8,849 bases of DNA from Nitrososphaerota archaeon (GTDB lineage: Archaea; Thermoproteota; Nitrososphaeria; Nitrososphaerales; UBA183). Under the pieces are notes generated by a model. That model did not search any database. It was given only the letters and a program-made list of their open reading frames with translations, and had not been told where the DNA came from. This document shows positions 1 to 6,596 of the stretch, piece by piece. Every line of letters begins with the position of its first letter. Position 1 is the stretch's first letter. The stretch lies in NCBI GenBank assembly GCA_027886925.1, contig JAPCJN010000079.1, positions 1 to 8,849 on the forward strand, read 5' to 3'. Made by a program: the position numbers and the translations under genes.

Positions 1-123
1 ACGCCTTAAGGCAGAGGCAGAAGCTCCCAGATTTCTTCGTGCTTCCGGGCAATCGACCTTTCACCAAGTGAGCCGTGAGCCAGCCCTTTTTGGAGAAGAA
101 CCAGCCCGTGAACGAGCGCCAGA

Positions 124-132
124 GTTAAATAC
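124..132 (+). promoter_or_regulatory. Probable TATA box of the helicase gene
   Basis: The sequence GTTAAATAC is the best TATA-like element in the first 239 bases. An archaeal TATA box usually lies about 25-27 nt before the transcription start, which would place the start near 150-155 and give a leader of roughly 85-90 nt before the TTG at 240. The predicted start coincides with the 5' arm of the inverted repeat at 150-159. No clear purine-rich BRE is visible just upstream. The position is inferred from sequence alone. Confidence 0.45.
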
Positions 133-149
133 GTGGTCCATGCGGTGTC

Positions 150-228
150 TTTCTACAGGCAAGCCTAGGTTCGACGATTCGGAGCGGTCAAGGATTCTGA
201 TTCTCTGACGAGGATTTTCCTGTAGAAG
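150..228 (+). promoter_or_regulatory. Long-range stem in the helicase 5' leader
   Basis: TTCTACAGG (151-159) is the exact reverse complement of CCTGTAGAA (219-227), and a further U-G pair (150/228) can be added. The 59-nt loop has no strong inner hairpin that I could find. The stem would begin at the predicted transcript 5' end and close 11 nt before the start codon, so it could affect mRNA stability or initiation. Long 5' leaders are known for archaeal cold-responsive DEAD-box helicase mRNAs (deaD of Methanococcoides burtonii). A regulatory role here is inference, and a 9-bp repeat at this spacing can arise by chance. Confidence 0.35.
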
Positions 229-239
229 CAAAAACAAAA

Positions 240-1472
240 TTGAGCACATTCGAAGTCATGGAACTCGCCCCGCCAATACTCAGGGGCATCCAAAGGATGG
301 GTTTCGCGAAGCCGTCTCCCATCCAAGAGCGGACGATAGGTCCGCTGCTGAAGGGCAGGGACGTCATCGGGCAGGCCAAAACTGGCTCAGGAAAGACCGT
401 CGCGTTTTCCCTTCCGTTGTTGCAGTCAGTCGATGAGAGGAATCGCCAGGTTCAGGCCTTGGTCTTGGCTCCCACGCGGGAGCTCGCCGTCCAGATAACT
501 CAGGAGATGAGGAAGCTCGCTGCATACACTGGCGTCCAGATTGTCACCATCTATGGCGGCCAGTCGATTGGGGCGCAGCGGGACCAGCTCAGAAGAGGAG
601 CACACGTCGTCGTCGGCACCACTGGGAGGGTGATCGACCACATCAAACGAAGATGGCTTGACTTGCGCGGCGTCCGTTTCGTGGTCCTTGACGAGGCGGA
701 CACCATGCTGGACATGGGCTTCATCGACGACGTGGACTACATCCTCGGCGGCATCCCCAACAAGAAGCAGGTGTGCATATTCTCTGCGACCATGCCTCAG
801 AAGATAACCGACCTCTCCACAAAATACTTGAACAACCCTGAGAAGATCCTGGTAGACTCGGACGAGCCATCAGTCGAGACGCTCGACCAATACTTCGCAG
901 TGGTAAGGCACGACGAGAAGCTGGCGTTCCTCACCGACCTCTTGCAGAAAGAGCGCCCCGCCAGCACCATCGTCTTCCGCAGGACCAAGCACGGCGCCGA
1001 CAGGCTCGCCATGGACCTCCACAAGAAAGGCTACGAGGTGGTGCCGCTTCATGGGAACCTCTCGCAGAACCAGAGGGACCACTACATGGACGCTTTCAGA
1101 AACGGCCGGGCCGACATCCTCGTCGCCACGGACATCGCGAGCCGGGGCATCGACGTCTCCCAGGTCGCGTGCGTCGTGAATTACGACGTTCCCATGGACC
1201 CGTTGATCTACTTCCACAGGGTCGGACGGACCGCGAGGGCGGGAAGGCAGGGGAAGGCGTTCTCTTTCGTCTCGCAGGAGGAGTCGGGCGACTTCGGCCG
1301 CATCCTAAGGATGACCAAGGCCCCGATAGTACCGATGAGGCCCGAGGACAAGCTGCACAAGTTCGAGCCGAGCAGGTCGAACAGCACCCATAGCGGAGGT
1401 CGTGGGCCTAGCCGCTACGGCCAGCGCGGGGCGGGGGGACGCAACCAGCAAGGCTGGAGGCGCAACAGATGA
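240..1472 (+). CDS. DEAD-box ATP-dependent RNA helicase
   Basis: This is a complete 410-residue RNA helicase of superfamily 2, expected to unwind or remodel RNA in the cytoplasm using ATP. All core motifs are visible: Q motif GFAKPSPIQ (21-29), motif I AKTGSGKT (46-53), Ia APTREL (77-82), GG (106-107), Ib TTGR (127-130), II DEAD (151-154), III SAT (182-184), IV IVFRRTK (244-250), V ATDIASRGID (296-305) and VI HRVGRTARAGR (326-336). Motif Ib normally reads TPGR. The two RecA-like domains end near residue 370. They are followed by a basic Gly/Arg/Ser/Gln-rich tail (378-410), as in DeaD/RhlE-like helicases where such tails bind RNA. The TTG at 240 is preferred to the ATG at 258 because it retains Phe4, the conserved aromatic upstream of the Q motif; the frame is closed by TGA at 198. 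No close Shine-Dalgarno is visible; a GAGG lies about 26 nt away. The family is certain; the specific role (cold response, ribosome assembly, decay) cannot be told. Confidence 0.95.
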   Translation: MSTFEVMELAPPILRGIQRMGFAKPSPIQERTIGPLLKGRDVIGQAKTGSGKTVAFSLPLLQSVDERNRQVQALVLAPTRELAVQITQEMRKLAAYTGVQIVTIYGGQSIGAQRDQLRRGAHVVVGTTGRVIDHIKRRWLDLRGVRFVVLDEADTMLDMGFIDDVDYILGGIPNKKQVCIFSATMPQKITDLSTKYLNNPEKILVDSDEPSVETLDQYFAVVRHDEKLAFLTDLLQKERPASTIVFRRTKHGADRLAMDLHKKGYEVVPLHGNLSQNQRDHYMDAFRNGRADILVATDIASRGIDVSQVACVVNYDVPMDPLIYFHRVGRTARAGRQGKAFSFVSQEESGDFGRILRMTKAPIVPMRPEDKLHKFEPSRSNSTHSGGRGPSRYGQRGAGGRNQQGWRRNR

Positions 1473-1670
1473 GACCGCGGCAAAAGTCCTGAACAATGGC
1501 TGAAGGCCACGACAGATAGAACGCCTGCACACACCACAACTCATCAAGCACTCAACGGTGCGAAGCCGTGGTCGTTCCAGGCTGAAAAATGAAAACCTGC
1601 TGGCCGGAGGCAGCCGAAAGCGACCCGATACCCATCATCATATTCTCACGGGCGCGTCTTTCCGCAAACG
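1473..1670. other. Non-coding gap between helicase and peptidase genes
   Basis: No convincing gene lies here. The longest short frames (for example ATG 1589 to TAA 1675, 28 codons) have no recognisable features and run into the next promoter. There is no oligo-T tract that would mark an archaeal terminator right after the helicase stop. The only fold noticed is weak (GCTG 1599-1602 with CAGC 1611-1614). No tRNA T-loop consensus is present. Confidence 0.6.
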
Positions 1671-1677
1671 TTTAAGT
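1671..1677 (+). promoter_or_regulatory. Probable TATA box of the sedolisin gene
   Basis: TTTAAGT, preceded by GCAAACG, lies about 31 nt before the TTG start at 1705. With the usual spacing, transcription would begin around 1698-1703, making the mRNA leaderless or nearly so. This fits the absence of any Shine-Dalgarno-like sequence before the start. The element resembles the TTTAAA in the divergent region near 7490, which suggests a shared promoter style. Confidence 0.5.
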
Positions 1678-1704
1678 CGCCCCAAAAGGCTTTAGGACTT
1701 CCCG

Positions 1705-4700
1705 TTGCGCAGTCATTCAGAACGAATAGTCCCGTTTCTTGCGTGCGCTTTGATGTTAATTCTCCTGATGCCATCATTCTTCGTCCTTCGCTCGGCCAAC
1801 GCCGGCATAGCCTCGACGCCGACTGTCATCGATGCCGCTTCAGTCCAGGCCCCGGCTTCTGCGACGCCCCCAAAACCCATGTCGAACTACAAGGACGTCG
1901 GTGGCGCCAGCCCGAGCCTCCCAGTGACGGTATCCGTCGTGATCCCCCTCAGGAACCTCGCCACGCTTGACTCGCTGGTCAAGCAAGTCTCCGATCCCAA
2001 CTCCCCGAATTTCCGACATTTCTTAAACTACAACGAGACGAGCCAGATGTTCCTCCCGACGCAATCCCAGTATCAGTCCGTCCTGAACTACCTCACCGCT
2101 CACGGCTTCAGCATCGAATCTACTGCCCTGAACTCGATGATAGTCGCTCATGGGACGGCCGCCGAGGTAAGCCAATACCTCGGCCAGAACGTGCAAATCT
2201 ACAGCAACGGGACGTATTCTTATTACCAAACGACGGGCGGCACATCACTATCAGGCGCGTTCAGCTACGGTTCGAACTCGAGCGGCCTATTGATCCGTCC
2301 GAATTTCGCGAGAGCGGCCAGCGTGGCGTCCGGCGCCATCCCTAGCGCCAACGTAACGTTCACAGAAGGCGGGCAGAGCACGACGCTTCTCCGCACCGTC
2401 TACAATAGCAGCTCTCTTCTGTCGAAGGGCTTCAACGGGACGGGATTCACGGTAGGCCTGTTGGATTTCTATGGCTCCACCTCGGTGGCAGCGGACCTTG
2501 CTCTCTACGACAGCACCTACGGTCTACCGGCGCCTCCCAGCTTCTCGGTCTCGCCCATCGGTCCCTACAACCCTAACCTCGGCAGTCAGACCGGCTGGGA
2601 CGGCGAGATAGACCTCGACGTGCAGGTTTCGCATGCGATGGCGCCCTCCGCCGACATCATCCTCTATGCGGCGAACGGGGGTCTGTCTCTCGCAGCGGCG
2701 GTCGCAGCCATAGTCCAGGACGGAAAGGCGAACGTCGTATCCCAAAGCTTCGGCACCCCTGAGTGGGAGTATTACGAGGCAGGTCCTCTGCCTTTCCTCT
2801 TCAACTCGGTGTTCACCGACGACTACTACGCGCTAGGTTCCGCCATGGGCATGACGTTCCTCTCTTCCTCGGGAGACGCGGGCGGGAGCGGCTACAGCTC
2901 AGGCCCAGAGGGAGGGGTCGAGTACCCCGGTTCCTCGCCTTTTGTGACGACGCTTGGAGGGACTACCACCTACATATCGAACTCCAAGGGCTCCCTCACG
3001 ATCAATCAGACCGCGTGGTCCAACGTAGGCTTTGTCCCATATTTCGTCAACCTGGGAGGAAGCGGCGGCGGTGTAAGCATACTGGAGCCGACGCCCTGGT
3101 ACCAGTCGTCGCTCCCCGTGCCGGCTACGTATCCTAGCGGCCGGCTCATCCCCGACCTCTCGCTCGATTCGAGCGGCACCCCAGGCACCTACATCATCTT
3201 CCATGGGGCGCCGTTAGCCACCGGAGGCACGAGCGAGGCGAGTCCGCTCTTCGCCGGCCTTCTCACCCTCGTGATGGGCTCCACCAAGGGGAGCCTAGGG
3301 CTCGTGAACCCTGCCCTCTACCAGATGGCGGGCAACCCGAAGACCTACCAGACCGCCTTCACTCCGATCACTTTCGGATACACCATCCCCTGGGTCTCCA
3401 AGTTCGGCTACAACCTTGCCACCGGATGGGGCGCGCCGAACATAGGCGAGATAGCTACGCTCTATGCGTCCGCGGCGACGTCCTCATCCTCGCTTGAAGT
3501 CAACGTCGGGATAGTGAACCCTGGGAAGACCAACGTCACCGATTTCCTTCCGGGTGAGCCGATCAACGTCGTGGTAGCAGTCACCACCTCGACCGGCTCG
3601 GCCGTGACCAGCGGCACGTTTTCCGCGGCGTTGCAGACCCTGCAGGGCACCGCCCCGAGCGTCTCCCTCACCTACAGCGCGGCTCAGCACGGTTGGACGG
3701 GGGACATCCAGGTTGGGAATCAATCTGGCATCGCCTACGTAAACGTCGCAGGGACGAGCGGCAACGCAAACGGCAGCGGGTTCTCATCCACGTTCGTGGG
3801 GTATCTGGCGAACTATGTCAGCCCCCTCGCTCCGTTCCCCTGGACGACGTTCGGAGGGCTAGAAGCCGCGGCCTCGATCACGGATCTTTTCGGGAAGACC
3901 CCCACGTTCCTGACGACGCAAGTGGCGATCGACACGTATTCCATCCTCTCGAACACCTACAAGCAGGTAGCGGTCTCCCGACTCAACTTCTCGAGCGGCA
4001 CCGGCTATTACATCGGCATCCTAAACACGACCATCCCAGACGGGGTCACGGTTTTCAGGATGCAAGGGTCAGTCATCGGATACCTTCCTGTCATCAGCGG
4101 GATCAGCTTCGCTGGGACCGACATCTACCCGCAGCTAGTCGCCGAGCCGGGCACGATAGCCCCTGGGCAGTCGCTGACGATAGTGGCGAAATTGACAGGC
4201 CCGGAGAACGTCGACGGGACGCTGTCGCTCTCGAGCGGGGACACGCTGGGCAACACGATCAGTTACGGTTCCAATGTGACGGCAACGCTGGTCAGCCCCA
4301 GTGGCCAAAGGCTCGAGACGGCAGCATTGTCCAACCAGGTCTGCGCGCAGGCGTTGAAGGTCTGCGGAGCAGCGCTGAAGCTCATCAACGGCTACATGAC
4401 GGTCCCGCTCACCGCATCTCCAGGGCTCTACACGATACTGCTCAACGCCCAATACAACGACGAGACCACGGGGTTCAACTATACCGGATCCTTCTTCGGC
4501 CAGATATACGTGGCGAGCGGCGCGTCCGTACCGAAAGTCTCTGTGACCCCGGGCACGCTCTACGAAGGCCAGAACGCGCAGATCACCGCTAACATCACCT
4601 ACCCCAACGGCAAGGAGGTGACGAACGGGCTCTACACCGCATTCTTCTATCCGAAGACCGCGGAGGACCAGTACTCGTCGCTGATGCACTCCACGTACGC

Positions 4701-5787
4701 GAGCTTTGCGTTGACTCAGCTGGCCTACAGCCCGAAGCTGAACCTGTGGGTCGCGAACGCGACGATGCCTTCTCCATACAACTCGTCCCTCGTCTCCTCC
4801 ATCGACGGAAACTCCGGCTACTATGGAGGCCCGTACGACGTCTACGTCTCCGGGGTCTCTGCGGACGGCATCCCCACGACGTCTGTCCTCTCCGCACAGA
4901 GGGACTTTTTCGTCCAACCATACGTCTATACCGCGGACAAGACCATGAGCAACATGCAGCAGACTTCACAGCTCGCGCTGACCAACGTGACAATCAACGC
5001 CGGGTCGTCGTCAACCTTGGCGTTCACCGACGACCAGTTCGTGGGGGCCAACTCGATCCAAGGCGGGAGCGTGACTATCTCGTCTTCGGTGATCAACGGC
5101 ACGCTGAAACTGCGTGGCAGCCAGACGACCCTCGACGGAGTGAACGGAGGGAACATCGTTCTGGGCGCCGGTCACCTCAACCTGCTCCACAGCGACATCT
5201 CCTCGCTGCAGGTGGCCGATGGAGCCACGGTGTCGGTCGACGGCGCCTCCGTTTTCCAGAGCGTCTCTCCTCCGATCCCTGTCCTCAGCTTGTCGTCACC
5301 CGTCGCGAACCAGAGCTACGTCGGTAGCGCCCCCATCCAGGCATTGGTGGCAGGGACGGGCATATCCAACCTGACGTTCACGCTCGACGGCAAGTCGATT
5401 TCCCCGCCTCAGGGCGTCGGAACCTCAGGCGCGATTTCCTTCACTCTCGACACGACTTCCGTCCCGGACGGGACGCACACGCTCTCCATGGTCGCGACCC
5501 AGGGCGACGGTCTTTCATCGTCGGCGAACGTCTCGTTCATCACTCAGAACCAATTGGCGATGGCTAACGCGAACCTAAAGGCCACGAACGACAGCTTGAA
5601 GGCCACGAACGACACCCTCAACGCGGCCAACGCGAACATAGCAACTCTCCAAACCCAGGTAACCTCCGCGAACCGCTCGATCAACGACCTCACCAACGCG
5701 GTCTATCTCGCACTGGTGGTCGCCTTGGTGGGATGCGTCATGGCGGCGTATCTCGTACGGAAAAGCCGCGCTCAGTGGAAATTCTGA
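1705..5787 (+). CDS. Secreted, membrane-tethered S53 (sedolisin/kumamolisin-type) serine-carboxyl peptidase
   Basis: This 1360-residue surface protease belongs to peptidase family S53, whose members are pro-enzymes usually active at acid pH. Residues 1-33 form a signal peptide (hydrophobic 8-28, then SANA, cleavage after Ala33). Residues about 70-180 match the pro-kumamolisin activation domain, including DPNSPNFRHFL. The catalytic domain spans about 230-590. Its catalytic residues are Glu301 and Asp305 (GEIDLD), oxyanion Asp391 (SSSGDAG) and Ser510 (GGTSEASP). Family motifs YPGSSPFVTTLGGT (407-420) and SGGGVS (453-458) are also present. The Asp residues that normally bind Ca2+ at the end of the domain appear replaced by Pro554 and Asn570. 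About 600 beta-rich residues follow. They include a region that looks like a parallel beta-helix (about 1090-1190) and an Ig-like domain (about 1192-1280). Heptads (1290-1331), a membrane span (1333-1351) and a basic tail RKSR complete the chain, so the enzyme should face outward. TTG 1705 is the only start that keeps the n-region of the signal; TAG at 1693 closes the frame. ATG 1753 is a weaker alternative. The substrate is unknown. Confidence 0.93.
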   Translation: MRSHSERIVPFLACALMLILLMPSFFVLRSANAGIASTPTVIDAASVQAPASATPPKPMSNYKDVGGASPSLPVTVSVVIPLRNLATLDSLVKQVSDPNSPNFRHFLNYNETSQMFLPTQSQYQSVLNYLTAHGFSIESTALNSMIVAHGTAAEVSQYLGQNVQIYSNGTYSYYQTTGGTSLSGAFSYGSNSSGLLIRPNFARAASVASGAIPSANVTFTEGGQSTTLLRTVYNSSSLLSKGFNGTGFTVGLLDFYGSTSVAADLALYDSTYGLPAPPSFSVSPIGPYNPNLGSQTGWDGEIDLDVQVSHAMAPSADIILYAANGGLSLAAAVAAIVQDGKANVVSQSFGTPEWEYYEAGPLPFLFNSVFTDDYYALGSAMGMTFLSSSGDAGGSGYSSGPEGGVEYPGSSPFVTTLGGTTTYISNSKGSLTINQTAWSNVGFVPYFVNLGGSGGGVSILEPTPWYQSSLPVPATYPSGRLIPDLSLDSSGTPGTYIIFHGAPLATGGTSEASPLFAGLLTLVMGSTKGSLGLVNPALYQMAGNPKTYQTAFTPITFGYTIPWVSKFGYNLATGWGAPNIGEIATLYASAATSSSSLEVNVGIVNPGKTNVTDFLPGEPINVVVAVTTSTGSAVTSGTFSAALQTLQGTAPSVSLTYSAAQHGWTGDIQVGNQSGIAYVNVAGTSGNANGSGFSSTFVGYLANYVSPLAPFPWTTFGGLEAAASITDLFGKTPTFLTTQVAIDTYSILSNTYKQVAVSRLNFSSGTGYYIGILNTTIPDGVTVFRMQGSVIGYLPVISGISFAGTDIYPQLVAEPGTIAPGQSLTIVAKLTGPENVDGTLSLSSGDTLGNTISYGSNVTATLVSPSGQRLETAALSNQVCAQALKVCGAALKLINGYMTVPLTASPGLYTILLNAQYNDETTGFNYTGSFFGQIYVASGASVPKVSVTPGTLYEGQNAQITANITYPNGKEVTNGLYTAFFYPKTAEDQYSSLMHSTYASFALTQLAYSPKLNLWVANATMPSPYNSSLVSSIDGNSGYYGGPYDVYVSGVSADGIPTTSVLSAQRDFFVQPYVYTADKTMSNMQQTSQLALTNVTINAGSSSTLAFTDDQFVGANSIQGGSVTISSSVINGTLKLRGSQTTLDGVNGGNIVLGAGHLNLLHSDISSLQVADGATVSVDGASVFQSVSPPIPVLSLSSPVANQSYVGSAPIQALVAGTGISNLTFTLDGKSISPPQGVGTSGAISFTLDTTSVPDGTHTLSMVATQGDGLSSSANVSFITQNQLAMANANLKATNDSLKATNDTLNAANANIATLQTQVTSANRSINDLTNAVYLALVVALVGCVMAAYLVRKSRAQWKF
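5572..5697 (+). repeat. Six-heptad coiled-coil stalk coding repeat in the peptidase
   Basis: Codons 1290-1331 read as six consecutive seven-residue units: NLKATND, SLKATND, TLNAANA, NIATLQT, QVTSANR and SINDLTN. Each has Leu, Ile or Val at its second position. The first two units share the exact 15-base sequence AAGGCCACGAACGAC at 5578-5592 and 5599-5613, a recent-looking 21-base tandem duplication. The segment directly precedes the membrane span, so it probably forms an oligomeric stalk lifting the protease off the membrane. One hydrophobic position per heptad is strong but the second is mostly Ala, Thr or Asn, so the coil may be weak. Confidence 0.7.
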
Positions 5788-5838
5788 GCACGCGCTCGCC
5801 GCGACCGCGCGATCAGGACGCTCCTTCGCAGCATCAAG
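5788..5838. other. Convergent intergenic gap
   Basis: This gap of 51 bases separates the 3' ends of the peptidase gene (plus strand) and the copper-protein gene (minus strand). It is very GC-rich. CGCGC (5791-5795) can pair with GCGCG (5807-5811) over an 11-base loop. There is no T tract on either strand, so it does not look like a classical archaeal terminator. Transcripts from the two genes could overlap here. Confidence 0.4.
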
Positions 5839-6582
5839 CTAGCCAGTAACAGTGACCTGGCCCTTCATGTAGGGGTGGATTGAGCAGAAGTAGTCCACCT
5901 CGCCCGCAGCGTTGAACTGGTAGCTCCAGGTGTCGAACCGCTTCATCTGGGGCGAGGAGGCGTTCGCGCCTGAAACGAAGACGACGGTATGATAACCCGG
6001 GTCGCAACAGCCGATGTTGGAATCCAGGTTGATCCACGTCACGTTCGTGCCCAAAGGCACGGTGATGTTCTGGGGGTGGAACGCGAGAGCCTGCAGGAGC
6101 ACCAACGCCGGGACGACTTGCACGCTGAACGTCCGGTTCTCCGAGGAGACTACCGTGGATTTGGCTTCCACAGTCACGCGATATTTCCCTGTAGACAGGC
6201 CGGGGGCCGCCTTGATTACCAGACTGATGGATTGGGGACTGCTCGAAAGAGAGACTGAGGTCATGTTGGGGAGGAAAGACAAGCCCGGAGGCGCTACCAA
6301 CTCTAGGCTGAGCGACCCGTTGGCGGCCGTCCCGGAGATCACCATCGAGGAATAGTTCTGGGTCTGTCCTGGCGCGATCACCGGCGCGGCCGGATTCAGC
6401 GCGATGCCGACGGTCGAACCGGTGCTGCTCCCGCCAGCCTGCGAGGATGTATGGGTGTCCGTCGGAGCATTTGTTGTTCCCAGAGCCGCGTAGAGCGCGA
6501 CACCTGCGACCGCTATCATCACTACCACAACGAGCGTCAGGGCTATCCGCGAGACGCCGACTGTGTCCGTCCGTGGAGGCAA
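5839..6582 (-). CDS. Membrane-anchored type 1 copper protein (cupredoxin, amicyanin/plastocyanin-like)
   Basis: This 247-residue protein is probably an extracellular electron carrier. Residues 12-34 form an uncleaved N-terminal membrane anchor, followed by a Ser/Thr/Gly-rich linker (35-56). A beta-sandwich spacer domain (about 57-158) has motifs such as PGLSTGKYRVTVEA. The cupredoxin domain is 159-247. All four type 1 copper ligands are visible: His198 (GYHTVVF) and Cys233, His236 and Met239 in YFCSIHPYMKG. The Cys-x2-His-x2-Met spacing is that of amicyanin; plastocyanin has a longer His-Met loop. An unusual pair, Cys192-Cys193, lies in an insertion just before His198. TTG 6582 is supported by GAGG at 6595-6592 and by the lack of any ATG before codon 22, which is inside the anchor. 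The gene starts 14 nt after the stop of the coiled-coil gene on the same strand, so the two are probably co-transcribed. The redox partner is unknown. Confidence 0.92.
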   Translation of the reverse strand: MPPRTDTVGVSRIALTLVVVVMIAVAGVALYAALGTTNAPTDTHTSSQAGGSSTGSTVGIALNPAAPVIAPGQTQNYSSMVISGTAANGSLSLELVAPPGLSFLPNMTSVSLSSSPQSISLVIKAAPGLSTGKYRVTVEAKSTVVSSENRTFSVQVVPALVLLQALAFHPQNITVPLGTNVTWINLDSNIGCCDPGYHTVVFVSGANASSPQMKRFDTWSYQFNAAGEVDYFCSIHPYMKGQVTVTG

Positions 6583-6591
6583 CGACCCGTT

Positions 6592-6595
6592 CCTC
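6592..6595 (-). promoter_or_regulatory. Ribosome binding site of the copper-protein gene
   Basis: GAGG on the minus strand is followed by a 9-nt spacer and the TTG start at 6582-6580. It matches the archaeal anti-Shine-Dalgarno core and decides this non-ATG start. It sits in the 14-nt gap, directly after the TAG of the upstream coiled-coil gene. Confidence 0.6.
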
Positions 6596-6596
6596 G

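Noticed and set aside
3..12. Perfect 10-base palindrome GCCTTAAGGC
   Set aside because: Short, isolated and at the window edge; one such palindrome is not remarkable and no gene context explains it.
167..182. GGTTCGACGATTCGG resembles a tRNA T-loop
   Set aside because: The bases on either side of TTCGACG do not pair as a T-stem, and no acceptor, D or anticodon arm can be built around it.
2..208. Open frame of 68 codons at the left edge, possibly the tail of an upstream gene
   Set aside because: It contains the probable helicase TATA box, shows no domain-like pattern and lacks clear third-position GC bias.
1589..1675. 28-codon frame between the helicase and peptidase genes
   Set aside because: No ribosome binding site or recognisable features, and it ends inside the next TATA-like element.
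3693..4592. 299-codon frame inside the peptidase gene on the same strand
   Set aside because: Arg/His/Gly-rich composition typical of an alternate frame in GC-rich coding DNA; the peptidase frame is continuous across it.
4135..4917. 260-codon frame antisense to the peptidase gene
   Set aside because: Arg/Val-rich shadow composition with no domain motif; it lies wholly inside a well-supported gene.
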